NCBI RefSeq assembly: GCF_010093595.1
Contig: NW_022985445.1
Location: 1,027,787-1,091,786, forward strand
Length of the DNA: 64,000 nucleotides
Reading direction: 5' to 3'
Origin: Mytilinidion resinicola
Taxonomy: Eukaryota > Ascomycota > Dothideomycetes > Mytilinidiales > Mytilinidiaceae
Shown here: piece by piece, positions 23,124 to 34,136 of the stretch
Position numbering within the stretch: position 1 is the stretch's first letter
Layout of the letters: the number at the start of each line of letters is the position of its first letter
Notes under the pieces: generated by a model
Seen by the model: only the letters and a program-made list of their open reading frames with translations
What the model was told of the DNA's origin: nothing
Databases searched by the model: none
Program-made: the position numbers and the translations under genes

Positions 23124-26014
23124 GGGCAAGTGGATCAAGAGAGGTAGTTGCGAAAGGGTGGTGATCTACCGGGTACCTAGTCTTCAGGTCAGCCATGGCC
23201 CTCAGCTCAGCCCAATGCGCAACAATCGCGGTCTCTGGGAGCATCGAGAGGCTCCGCAAACATGATTGGCCCTGCACGGGCAGGAGCGCATGCGTTTACG
23301 CACCTGATTGGGAGGCAAGCCTGACAGCAAGTGTGCTCGACGCAGTAGCAGAATGACCCTCCGATGTCAAGCAGTCTCGACGGCCATGGAGGTGCAGCGA
23401 GCGGGAGACGTCACACGACGCGGGTCGGCGAGCAGAGGCGGGCGTGGTGGTGAAGTGAGGCGAAGCTCGTCGAGACGGTGCAAGGCCAGCAGCTGTTGCA
23501 GATGCCGCAGGACCACGTCAATCTCGGGCAGCTGCCACGGGAGCGGCAGCAGGAGTCGCAGGGCAGCGTGGTGAGGCCGCGGAGTCGGGGTGCGGTTCGA
23601 GAGGGCGCTGTCGCCTCGACGGTCGATGCTCGATGCGACGGGAGGCGGCGGGCAGCGGCAGCAGGCTGGGCGGACGCAGGCTGGGCGGACGCAGGTACGG
23701 GCGTGCTCGGCGGTCGTCGTCCTGTCGCGGCGCTGGACGCTGGGTTGGTGTCGCGATGGGTGCTGGGGTAGGATGGTGGTAGAATGCGTTGAGTGTCGGA
23801 GGGCGATGACGCTTCACCACCTAGGCAGGCTGTGGCGGGTGCTAGATTCGTCGGGTGGCTGGCGCACAGCACGGCTCGTCGGGAAGGGGGCCACGGCGAT
23901 GGCGCACGGCGCGGGCAGGATCTGAGCTGGACGAGGGCAGCGCGTGCCGCGGACAGCTGGGCAAGTGATTGCTCGAGCCACAGCTGTGGTGTGGTTCGTC
24001 GTGGAGGGAGAGAGGGCAGTTTGTCGATGGGCTGAGAGATGCGAGGGGTGGCAACGACCTCTACACAGCCTTCCACCCTCGCTCCCAAGGCGCGCTATGC
24101 ATCCTGGCCGGCCCTGTTGGGTTAGCACGCTCTCCACGCCTGGGCAGTATCCACGGCGCCACACGCAGCGTTGCTCCCAGAGGCCCACGGTGCGCGAAGA
24201 CGTTCCCAAAGCCTTGGCCGTCGCGCAGTAGTCGCAGGCCAGCGCGCATCGTGCATCATTCACTGCTCCAACTGCCGCGATGGGCCCAGCAATCCAAGAT
24301 CCTCGCTCCACGCCAGCCAAGGCCGCTCGACGGCGTCAGGCGTGTGGCGGAGCTGTCCTCATTGAGCAGCACGCGGACCAAAGAGGTATGAGCCCGTCCA
24401 CTCGCCCCATGAAGCCGCTGCGGAGGACGTGGCCACGGGAGAGGAGTGGATGGCCTGTACCGAAGACTCAACCCCAGCCGCTCGAGCCTACTCGTAACGA
24501 CTGCAACATCTCGAGCCCACCCTTCAGCCTGATGTCGAACAAGCCGGCCAATCGCGACGCGCGTGCAGATGTCGATGCTGTGGCTCGGTCCAACCTCAGC
24601 CGTCGCCACGAATTCTGCTCCACCACGATGCTCTCGCAGAGCTCCCCCTTAAAGAACGGTCGAGGGCGAGTTCAGCCTCGCATCGCAGCCGTGCAATCGA
24701 CGATGCCTCCCGCCGCCCATCGGTTGGACAGGCCGTCTCTTGCCCGCAATCCGGGGTGTGAGTAAGACAAGCCACACGCCACCAAGCAAGGTGCAGTGTC
24801 GCAACTGGCCTTGCCGAGCGAGCGACGACCTGCCGTCTGCCATCTGCCCTGGGCCTCGAAGCCACCTGAGCCCGCTTGGATCGTCAGGCACAATCACCAC
24901 CACGTCTATTGTTCCCGTCCGGCCCTTCCGGCGTTTCGACATGCCTCCTCCAGCTGTCCTGTCGACATCCCGACATGTTTAAGCTGACAGGCGGCTGAGT
25001 GGCGCAGGGCCGTCACATGGTAGGTTGGGCCAAGAGACATTCACTCTTCTAGGTAATTCCAACGCCCGAACCCCTCCTCCCTTCCCGCCCTTACCTGCAC
25101 GCCAATCCTAATGTACAGATGCATGTCATATCGACGCAACCTCCAGCTTTTAGCCACATGGAGGCTTGAATGCGAACAAGCTAATTATAGCCACCTGCAG
25201 GGACCGTTTCAAAACATCAAGCTTTTGCCGTTGCTAAACTGCCAAGGATCTAGGATCTGGACACATATCGTGTACGAACTGATATCACCGAAGAGGCTGG
25301 AGAGGAAACATCTGCCGTTTTAGAGCTCACATCGCGAGGAAGGGCTGGATGTGGCTTCACACTATGCCGTGGGTCGTGGCTTTGCTATCTATTGTTTTCT
25401 CCGAGGTCGGAGATTGCTTTATCCAGATTCGAGATCCAAGACATTGGCTCCTTCACTGAAATTCACGAGTAAGAAGGTGAGGCTGTCGTTGGCCAAACTA
25501 GTCATCTGGGCGTCGAGACCTCACACAATTGAAGGGTAACCCTTGAAGCTCAAAAGTGGGAATTCCACACTATCGAATATACGCACAACACGGCTGCCAG
25601 CTTGCTTATTAAAAGGGCCTATCCTCTATGCTTGCCCAAACGCATATTGCATTGCACTGTCCATGAGACCAGTCGAACAAATGAAAAGGAAAAGACAAAG
25701 GAAAACCGCACTGAAGCAAACAAAGCAAAGCAAGCACGCAGAAAAATGGCAACATGTATTCCATGCTCGCAGCCCTCAGCGCCAATAATCCCAGTAAACT
25801 AATATAAGGCCTCTGGGAGAGGGAAGAGTATTGGCGGCGACGCGGGGAATGTCTATCGAAGAAACGGGATGCCCGGGTGGCGGAGGTGAGATGGGATGGT
25901 GCCGCCTGCGGTCGAGGAATCGCGTCGGAGGGTGTGCTCCGTGCGGGAGGAAGCTGGTATAGCGTGCGAGGGGTCCTCAAGTCCTCAGAGTCGCGTGGGT
26001 TTCGGATGAAACCC
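23124..26014. other. GC-rich gene-free block, probable long leader/regulatory region
   Basis: Nearly 2.9 kb between the C2H2 factor and eIF3j. From about 23300 to 24960 the DNA is clearly GC-rich, with long overlapping ORFs on both strands (for example 23411-24088 minus and 24280-24765 plus). Their translations are Arg/Ser/Pro/Ala-rich and lack domains, as expected from GC composition alone. A 15-bp unit is doubled at 23661-23690. After 25000 the sequence becomes ordinary and shows nothing. A long 5' leader or upstream regulatory DNA for the C2H2 gene is a reasonable inference. Confidence 0.4.
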
Positions 26015-27117
26015 TCACATGAAGTCGTCACTGCTGGAAGTGTTAGTCGTGTGTGTATCTAGAGACCATGGGGAAGGAGATCCTTACTCTCCAAAATCAT
26101 CATAGGCGTTCGTGTCGACTCTATACGACGTGTCTCGTGATGCAACCAGGCTGGTCTTCGTCTTTGCCGCCTTGGACTTCTTGCCACCCTTCTCGGCCAA
26201 CTTCTCCTCCTTCATCTTCTCATTTGATAGCGTGGTGAGGCCGCTGGCGATCTTCTTGATCTGGTCGCTGGGTAGCTCCTTGGCAATCTGCTTCGTGAAT
26301 TCCTGAAGGAAAAGTGTATAGTGCGCCTTCTTTGAGTTGGCCGTGAGTAGTGGGACAAGTGTTTCGCGGAGCTTGAGGAACTGGTCCTTGGTGTTGGGAT
26401 TGAAAAGGGCGATGGAGGAAAGATCGAGGGCTTTCGTGGGATCGGCGGTATCCTGGATCGTGACGGGTTTCACAGCGCGATTCTTGGATATAGCGATTTC
26501 GCCGAAGAGATCCTGGGCGTGGGCGAGATCCGCATCCTGCTCCGTCTTGCGAAGCCGGGCGCGCTTCTCAGCTTCGTCCTCCTCCTCCTCGCTGGAGTCA
26601 TCTTCCATTTGTCGCCTCCTCATCGTCTCTTGACGCTTCTCTTCGATACGCTGTGACTTTGACTTATGATTGGCCTTTGCTTCGGCCTCAGCCTTTGCCT
26701 TGGCCTCGTCGACCTTCTTCTGCTTCTCGCGCTCGACTTCGGAGTCCTCGGCGGCGTCCCATGATTCTAAGACCTGCAACGTGTCAGTAACGAGTCGACC
26801 GGATGCGATCGCGTCGGCAACAATGATAAAGGAATAATGAGAGTGTGGCAGGATGATGCGAAAGCGAAAACGCGACAGTTGGGATCGGGTCTCACGTACG
26901 TCGCTGTCATCTTCCTCCTCGTCTTCGAACTTGCCACGACGCGCCAGGGGCACGGTGGGCGGGGAGGATGGAGGCGTGCTATCTTCCTCTTCATCATCTA
27001 CAGAGCCAAAGCCGTCAGTAATGGTCCGTCAAACGCGACGGAGGCCGGCTGCCAACTGCGCACAAATGTGGCTCAGGGGAATGGATGGCATGACGTACCC
27101 CACTTAGACGGAGCCAT
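26015..27117 (-). CDS. HCR1: Translation initiation factor eIF3 subunit j (HCR1)
   Basis: Accessory eIF3 subunit binding the 40S decoding site; also implicated in termination and ribosome recycling. Four exons: 27117-27099, 26997-26900, 26773-26088 and 26033-26015, giving 273 aa. It begins MAPSKWDDEEE, as in the family, then has a very charged coiled-coil region (EREKQKKVDEAKAKAEAEAK) and a conserved core (ALFNPNTKDQFLKLRETLVPLL, ELPSDQIKKIASGLTTLSNEKMKEE). The tiny last exon adds the family-typical acidic tail DSDDFM; without it the ORF stops at YDDFGE. Its acceptor is a tandem CAGCAG, so an alternative DDDFM end is possible. Intron 2 (26774-26899) is 126 nt, in frame and stop-free, so its retention would insert 42 residues. 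Confidence 0.93.
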
Positions 27118-29226
27118 GATGATGGTTCGGAGGGGCGGGCTGATCGCACTGGCTGCTGGTGGTTCTGCGGTGTCGTGTAGGGCTTTGAGGCTTTGTGTCG
27201 CGGGAGGTTGTTCGTCGTGTAGTGAAGAGGAAGGTTTCGGGGTTGGTGTGTGTGGGAAGAAGGGTGAAATTAGGGAGCAGAGCGCGTTAGAACAATGGCA
27301 GCCCGCCCGGATTACATCGCTTGCGGGCGGCGGACGCCCTCACGAGAACCATGAAATGCTGCCCAATCAGCCCGTCATTCCAGAAGCGCACTAACGGAGC
27401 CCACCACTGGGCAAGAGAATTCACCTGCGCATGTGAAACCCTATTCGGCCTGCTCTATCCCCATGTCGACTTGCAATTCTCGTCGTCTTCCGTTCTCGCC
27501 CTTCGCCCGCTCCACGGCTTCTCACTGAACTAAGTCCTCAACGCCTTCTCCTCAACACCGGATACTACAGAGGTACAGGTGTCTCTCGACGAATAGACAT
27601 GACGTCCTCCGCTCGACCACAGCAAATGAGCGATTAACGCCTCTTGCAAAAAGCACTTCAGAGTCATCGGCCCCACGTGTCACTCCACGTCAGAAAGTTT
27701 CATGGTTCAGGCATCAAACCTAGATTCGATACACAATCCAGGCGGCAATATTCAAAATTCACTGGTAGATATCCAAGTAACGCGGCCCAAGGCTAAGTAT
27801 TTGAAGTGGGGCTCCGGGTCTTGGCAATTCACCGAAAGACGGCTGGACCCAGCCATCTATGAATAGCTCCCACATTTTTGAGCTGTCCACTATATGTGGC
27901 CATATTCAGTCACTGTTCTTCCTCTCTTATACCCTTGACCACACATCTTCGTCTTTTTCAGCTGCTACTCCATCCAATTGATCTCATTATTACCACCCAC
28001 TCGCCCAGCCAGATGTCTAATTTCACTCTTTGTGCGTACACAGAAAGACTACAACGGGTGGACGCAGCCCATACACCATATACCCTGTCCGTCTACAGAA
28101 AAATAGTTTCACGTGGTTCGAAATGTGAAAACTTGTAACAAAACGCCCTATTTTCCCCTCGGGGGCGCCTCAGTAAGCTGTCCTCATCCTCTTGACGGCG
28201 TCGTGATTTTGGTCCTGTAGTAAAGCGACTACGCTGAGTGCACGTAGCGTCCACGCCGCGTCTAATAAAATATATATCACGCGGTTCGAAATGTGACTTA
28301 TAGCAACTGGACGACGGAAACTCTACACTGAAGCACCTCAGGAGTTTTTCCGATGCCTATTGGCACTGACCAGATTTGGGACTTGTGGCTGAATGACTTC
28401 ACCGGTAACCTTAAAATTAGAGTAGAGATCATACTCGTCGGACCGATCTCATTTGCAGCATTACTATGTCGCCTCAAGTAGTTTCGAAGGTATTCAGAGC
28501 ATTTCCTTTGCAGACCCGGATACCAAGGAATATGGTAAGACATCCCCTCAATAAAGCTATACTAGCGGATTGTTTCATATTCGCAATGAAAGAGGCCTTC
28601 TTCCAACTAAAATGAAGACCTTTATGCCAGCTGCTTTGTGTTTGTGATCTTGCGTCTTCAACATGTATTGTCACTGCTTATAAAATACCACGCTGATCCG
28701 GAGTTGTTGGGCACTATCCCGATTCGTGGATTCATCTGATACTCTGGAGCAACAAGCCCAACACTTCATCGCTCTACCTGTGCATCTATCCCAAATACCA
28801 TCCCATCGAGACCTACCGATTCCAGTATCCCAATGGCCGAATTCTACCAAGGCAAGAGAGGCGGTTTCGGCGATATATTCGAGCTACGTACCTCCAACAA
28901 GAGTTACAACACAACGGCAATAATGCTGATCGTACAGCTCGTCGGCGTCCTCTTGGTCCATCCGCTCATCTTGATACACATGTTCTCTACGTGGGCGGAG
29001 TTGCATGGGAAGGAGACTAAAAATGCTTAATCTCGCGAGACGATCGTTTTGACTCGGTCTGGATTTCATTTCTGGTCGGCTGAATTGGGTGAGATTGGCG
29101 ATGGCTGAGCAGAATTCGGAAGACGAGGAGACAGGACGATCAGGTCTAGGAGGAGGCGAATGAAAGACTGATAATCATGCTCAAAACATGAACGCTCTAA
29201 GATTGCAGTCGTTACTGGTCATTACT
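27118..29226. repeat. Gene-poor region with a diverged direct repeat
   Basis: About 2.1 kb. A 19-bp motif, CACGTGGTTCGAAATGTGA, occurs at 28110-28128, and a one-base variant (CACGCGG..) lies at 28278-28296, 168 bp apart. Both are preceded by AT-rich DNA, suggesting a decayed repeat element. The GGTTCGAA core resembles a tRNA B box, but no cloverleaf could be drawn. A small ORF at 28833-29030 is listed separately. Nothing else was recognised. Confidence 0.4.
28833..29030 (+). CDS. Possible small single-pass membrane protein
   Basis: 65-aa ORF with a good start context (CCAATGGC). The N-terminal half is hydrophilic (MAEFYQGKRGGFGDIFELR). It is followed by one hydrophobic helix of about 22 residues (AIMLIVQLVGVLLVHPLILIH) and a short charged tail (AELHGKETKNA). 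No family recognised. The helix with flanking charges looks more protein-like than neighbouring short ORFs, but a chance ORF remains possible. Confidence 0.3.
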   Translation: MAEFYQGKRGGFGDIFELRTSNKSYNTTAIMLIVQLVGVLLVHPLILIHMFSTWAELHGKETKNA

Positions 29227-30270
29227 CTACATAGTGCTCGCATCAGTACCATTAAGCAACATCGTCTTTATCGTCTCCTGCATCTCCGTCGTGACACCCA
29301 CCCCTAGCAGGTATTTCTCCACCGATCCGTATTTCTCTGTGATGTGATTGAGTACTTCTGGCACCAACTCCGGCGGACACGAAGCAAAATGCTCCGTCAG
29401 CCCAATCGACTCAATCTCCTTCATTCTCTCTTCCTTTTCAGAGAGTAAATTCGGCTCCGACACCAGATAGTCCTTCTCAATCGCCTCCCTTGGAACACCA
29501 AGCAGAATCAGCACCAGCATTACCGTCAACCCAGTCCTATCTTTCCCCTGTGTGCAATGCAACATGACGGGCCAATTGCCAGATTCCGCGAGCACAGCAA
29601 ACACCTGGTAGACTTCCTTAGTACAAACATCCAGCGAGTCCTTGGCGAGTCCAACAAGGCCTGCCGCCCGCATGTGAGGGCTGAGGATCTTGATGGCATC
29701 AAGCCGGTAGCCTCTAGCCATGAGCCACACGAGCCGCCCAAACTCGCTCCAGGTGAGCTTGTTGATGAGCATCTTGGAGAAGGCGTTGCCGTTGAAATTG
29801 ATCTCGTGGTACGTCACTCCGGGGATTTTCAAGGGCTCTGCGACTTGGTTGTTGGTTTGGGGGACTGCGGCAGAGCTCTTGATTCTGGCGTCTCGTTTTT
29901 CAGCTTGTTGGATGTGCTCAGTCCTGTTAGGCAGTCAGAATTTTGTAGATGAGGTAAAAGGTTAAGATGTCTACTTGGTGCGAAGGTCGATAACGTCTCT
30001 GATGCCATAGTCGTTGACGAGTCGCTTGCGGTCCTCAGGGGAGGCTTCGTCTGGGTTCCATTAATAGAGTTCTTTTAGTGGTACATTTAGTACTGACCTG
30101 GACGAGCTCCACGGTACAGCAGCCCAGTTTTCAGATAGCTATCACAGAGTCAGTCCTGGAAATTGAATCATGGGTAAGTTTGCTGACGTAGTGCCTATGG
30201 TGGTATTTACTACCTCTGCGACATCCCGGAAATTGAGAATTGTAGCGAATGGGTTTGCTTTGTTCTCCAT
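29227..30270 (-). CDS. Tyrosine/serine phosphatase-family protein (Y_phosphatase3 type)
   Basis: Four exons (30270-30188, 30138-30098, 30050-29975, 29923-29227) splice into 298 aa. The N-terminus reads NPFATILNFRDVAE, then GLLYRGARPDEASPEDRKRL and RDVIDLRTKTEH, the usual opening of this family. The catalytic P-loop is HCTQGKDRTG (CX5R), with Cys and Arg both present. The C-terminal part (DYLVSEPNLLSEKEERMKEI and KYGSVEKYLLGVGV) also matches. Family members include bacterial MptpB/LipA-like phosphatases acting on phosphotyrosine or phosphoinositides; the fungal substrate is unknown. Intron 1 uses a GTCAGC donor and intron 2 GTCAGT, which are uncommon, but all joins keep the conserved frame. 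An upstream in-frame extension to 30501 is judged non-coding. Confidence 0.88.
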
Positions 30271-30839
30271 GATGTTCCAGATACTGTCATGAGGAAGTGT
30301 TGATTCTAGACCAAATTGGTATTTTACTGGGGTCAGTAGGTGGTTATGAGGGTGCCCGTGATGACGGAGGTCCGGGGGAGGATAGCGCCCTGCCAACTTG
30401 GTGGGCCATAGCGACGGTTCCTTGCGTCGATCCCATGGCTCCGGCTTCACATTATATGGAGCAGGTAAGCTGTGAACTGCAGTTCCTGTCCCTGACAACA
30501 TCTCCCGCAGCGCATCAGCGGGAGTGGATGGGCCGGTGTTCGCGAAAAACGTGGTGTGAGAGCCAAAAGGGCAGCCGGTGATGGACTAATTCTTGCTATG
30601 CGATCATCCCAGCCGCCATCCATCGAAGCGCCACAGCGCTTCAAGCTAGGACTACGTCATTGTCAATAGTCTAGGCCACCCCAAACTATCCCATAACTAC
30701 ACCACCATGTTCGCCCGGATTGAACTGCGCAGAGTCGGTCCTCAATTCCCTACACTTCATCTCCTCACTCCTCCATAACCACGTCGACCGCCTCCGAAGT
30801 CTGACACCTATCTCGAGTCGTCCGACCTACGAGCGCACC

Positions 30840-33505
30840 ATGGCGACACAAACACAGACATCCAATGATGCATCCAAAGCGCCCCTGCCAGGGGGTCACC
30901 ATTCACACTCTCAAGCGAATGGCGCAGGACCAGACATGAAATGCCCGGATCCCTCGGCTCACACCACAAAGGGCACAGCCTTGCAGAACCAGGCTTCCAA
31001 CGCTGCCCTCTACGTGACCAACCCCGGGCGCGGATCTAATCAACGAGACTTCACCAAGGGCTCTCCCTTGGATTCTAACGGCAAGCTCTCTTCTGCAAGT
31101 ACGTATCGCCGCTCTAGGCTCTGTGTATAAAATAACAGACGACTGACTTGTAGTGTCGCAGGTGCTGCCACCAGCCTCAAGCACGCTCGACCGCAAGACC
31201 TGCCCAGCTTCCCCATCGTCGGAATAGATACACTAGCCTCCGCAGGCGCTGCTGCCACCCTTGCGAACGCGAACACGAAATCGCCAGAGTGGTGGAAGCC
31301 GGACAGCTCCGACGCTGCAGGCAAGGCCGCGTTCCTCGCAAAAGACTACAAGATGGCACCTCTATGGCAGCCCGAAGCAAGCGCAGCTGGATCGAAGGCA
31401 GCGTTGCTAGCAGCGAACAGAGGCGGGAAGGTCGATCTTTGGATGCCAGAGGCAAGCGCCGACGGCAATTCTGCTGCCAACATTGCAATGCGAACCAAGG
31501 GACTGAGCCCAGAGCTTGATCGTGGATACACCAAGGATGGAAGCAAGAGAGCTCTGATGGCTGCCAATGGAGCGACATCAGAATCGGCTCGTAGAAAGCG
31601 AGCTGGCTCTACGCCTGCTCCCCTCCCTTCATACCCAGATTCTGCCAATTCTGCGAGGAATGCGCTTAGTGCTGCTACCTTCGCAAATCGACCTCCGACA
31701 AAGGCTGCTCCCCAAGGAGACAAAATGGCATCCCCGGCCATGGAAGCGGCTCGAATACAGCACAATAAGTCAATTCCGAGGGCAATGTATACCGAGCATC
31801 CTCCTGTCAAGATAGAAACCGACGAGATAAATCACCAGAACGCGCTCCGCGCTTCGGCGATTTCAATGGCGAAGCAGATGTACAATATCCAACAAACGCA
31901 CATCGATGAAGCCAGAGCCAGTAGAGCTGCTTCGCAAGGACAATCAGCAGCTGCTTTTGCACACGGCCAAACCCCCGCCACGACGGATGGGGACGTCAAA
32001 GAACAAGCGATGCAGTTCATCCACGTGCAAGAAGCTGCACAAAGACTTGCTGCAGAACGCCTCGCCAGGATCCCAGTTGACAACGAGGCTGCGTATCGCA
32101 ACTACTACGGTTACGAAAATAAGCAACGCTCGAGACTCTCCGTCCGTGGGAGGAGGCGGGCTGCTAGCGATCCAGAGGAGGCTGACTCGGACGATGAATT
32201 CCGGGCTCGTCGAATCCGCGCCCAGACTTCCCAGTTCAGCAACACGCTTGCTCAAGTTGACGCGAAGAAACGTACTCAGGATCGACAGAATCTGATGGCG
32301 GCTGCAGAAAGAAAGGTCAAGGCTCAGATGCTTGGTATGGACGACAAAGTCTTCAACGAGACGGGGAAGATGTCACCGGCCATGATGGAGGAATGGGAAA
32401 ACAAAGCGCGTGCAAAAGCAGCAGCTGACAGCGAGGCCCGCATGGTGAATCACGGCAAGGTGCATGTAGGCGGTGGAAAGTTCATGGACCAATCAGATAT
32501 TGATGCTGTTGCTGCCGCGAGGATACAGCCTACCTTGGACGAGATCAACGATGCTACCGAGAAGCAGAGGGCGAGGGATGAAGAGATCAGGCTCGACAAC
32601 GAAGAGAAGAAGCGCGAGACTCGCACTGAGAAGGAAAGAGCTGCAGCGTTGAAGGCTGAAGAGAAACGCGTCAAAGGTAAGTCGTTGCGTGTTACTGGTA
32701 GAAGTCCCGACTAACGATTACAGGCGAAGAGAAAGCCGCGGCACGCTCTGAAAAGGAAGCCGAAAAGGCCAAACGCGCCGAAGAGAAGCGGATTCAAAAG
32801 GAGGAGAAACGCAAATCTAAGGACGCTCCGAAGACCACCGAGCTCGAACCTCCCACCACTGCCGCCTCAGCTACAGTCGTTGGGACCGAGGAGAACGATG
32901 ACGACCTCTACGAGCCCCCAACACCGGTAGTGGCTCCCCCCACCGTTCCAGAGACATTAGACTCTGCTCAGCCTAAACCAGTTGCGTCGGAGGAGCCAAC
33001 ATCCCCAACATCCCCTACATCCCCTACATCACCTACGTCACCTACGTCACCCACGTCCCCTACATCTCCAACTAAATCGGATTCTAAGGGCCTCAAGGGC
33101 ATCTTCAGCAAGTTCAAGAGCCGCCGCTCTAAACACGAGCCTGGAAAACTTTCGTTTTCAGGCGGCTCTGCCCTAACAGGGGCAAGGGCTAAAGAGCAGG
33201 AGACTCCAGCTTCGACCACCCATCACGAGGGAGCCGCCACGCCTACCCGCGCCCGATCCCCGAGCATATCCTCGCTGTCTGACGATGACGAGGAAGCCAA
33301 CACTAGAGGTCGCCAGAGGCCAGCACGCAACACCAGCGGGATCAGTGGCGTGAGTGGCGTGAGTCGAGAGGAGGAGTTTGAGGAGGCGCGCGACACATTC
33401 GACGCCGGTCTTGTCCCGCCGCCGACTTTCGAGAGTGAAGCAGGCGCTGCGGCCAGGAAAGGGGGGAGCCCGAATCGGGATAGCAAGTTTCAGGAAATCT
33501 TGTGA
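30840..33505 (+). CDS. EIS1: Eisosome protein 1 (EIS1-like)
   Basis: A structural protein of eisosomes, the furrow-like domains under the plasma membrane. Exons 30840-31098, 31162-32676 and 32724-33505 give 851 aa. The second acceptor is the CAG ending at 31161, not the TAG eight bases earlier, because only it opens GAATSLKHARPQDLPSF. The N-terminal domain shows repeated AG/ALLAANRGGKVDLWMPEAS-type segments (residues about 85-250) with NQASNAALYVTNPGRGSNQRD before them. The C-terminal half has a very charged coiled coil (about 520-640, rich in EEKKRE/EKRVKG). An SPT repeat tract follows, then a disordered Ser/Pro-rich tail with KGLKGIFSKFKSRRSK, possibly membrane-binding. Confidence 0.87.
32995..33072 (+). 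repeat. 9-bp coding repeat (Thr-Ser-Pro tract) in EIS1
   Basis: About eight to nine copies of a 9-bp unit (ACATCCCCT and variants) encode consecutive Thr-Ser-Pro triplets in EIS1. Third-position changes between units (ACA/ACG, CCC/CCT, TCC/TCA/TCT) show that the tract is not brand-new. Unit number is likely to vary between strains, and each unit is a potential proline-directed phosphorylation site. Confidence 0.8.
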
Positions 33506-34136
33506 GAGATTGGAGAATTGCGCTTCGTCTCCTTTGTTGTGCTGAGACGCACGGTATGATACCTTTTGTTTCTTTGGGCCTAAGAGCTGCAATGGTTGAG
33601 CAGTCAGGAATTGAGGTGTTTGCGTTGCTTTGCGTTAGCTTGAAATTGTCTCATGAGCACACGGCATTTGGCAGTACCGTAGTAACACGATAGTTCTCCG
33701 GACTAAACCACGATTACTTAAGCGTATTCATGACCTATGCAACACCCCTCTCCCAAGGTCTGAGATGATATATATGTAAATGTCGTGGATTGCATGCCAG
33801 AGTATGTAACGCAGATGAGAAATTCTCCCAGATTCCTGTCATCAATAACGTCGCTAGCGAGCTAGGAAGGAATGTAGGAAGGCCAAAATTGCAGATGAGA
33901 TGTCAGAATTCATTGATTGGTGAATGGTGGTGAGATGGAAGAGAGGGTGAATGACGGGGCTGGACGTGATGCCAAGACGTACCACTTTACGCGTGGGCCC
34001 ACTTTTATGGGGCAGGCGCATTTTAGCGTCCCGTCGACGCGCCTTCCTTTCCATCTTCAAACCTCGACCCGCGTAGCTCCTTCCCACTCCACCACCACCC
34101 ACCCCTTCCCCATCGCAATTGCTCCTCTCATCCACG
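33506..34136. other. Intergenic between EIS1 and CDC6
   Basis: About 630 bp, holding the EIS1 3' end and the CDC6 promoter. A CT-rich tract with CCACCACCACC lies just before the CDC6 ATG. No gene seen. Confidence 0.4.

Noticed and set aside
23411..24088. 225-codon minus-strand ORF in the GC-rich block
   Set aside because: Ser/Arg/Pro/Ala-rich without domains, overlapped by comparable ORFs in other frames on both strands; explained by low stop frequency in GC-rich DNA.
28110..28128. GGTTCGAA core as a tRNA B box
   Set aside because: No A box, acceptor stem or T-stem pairing could be drawn around it. I found no convincing tRNA gene anywhere in the window by eye.
30271..30501. In-frame upstream extension of the phosphatase-family protein
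   Set aside because: Low-complexity sequence with no family similarity; the ATG at 30270 gives the expected NPFATILNFRD opening.
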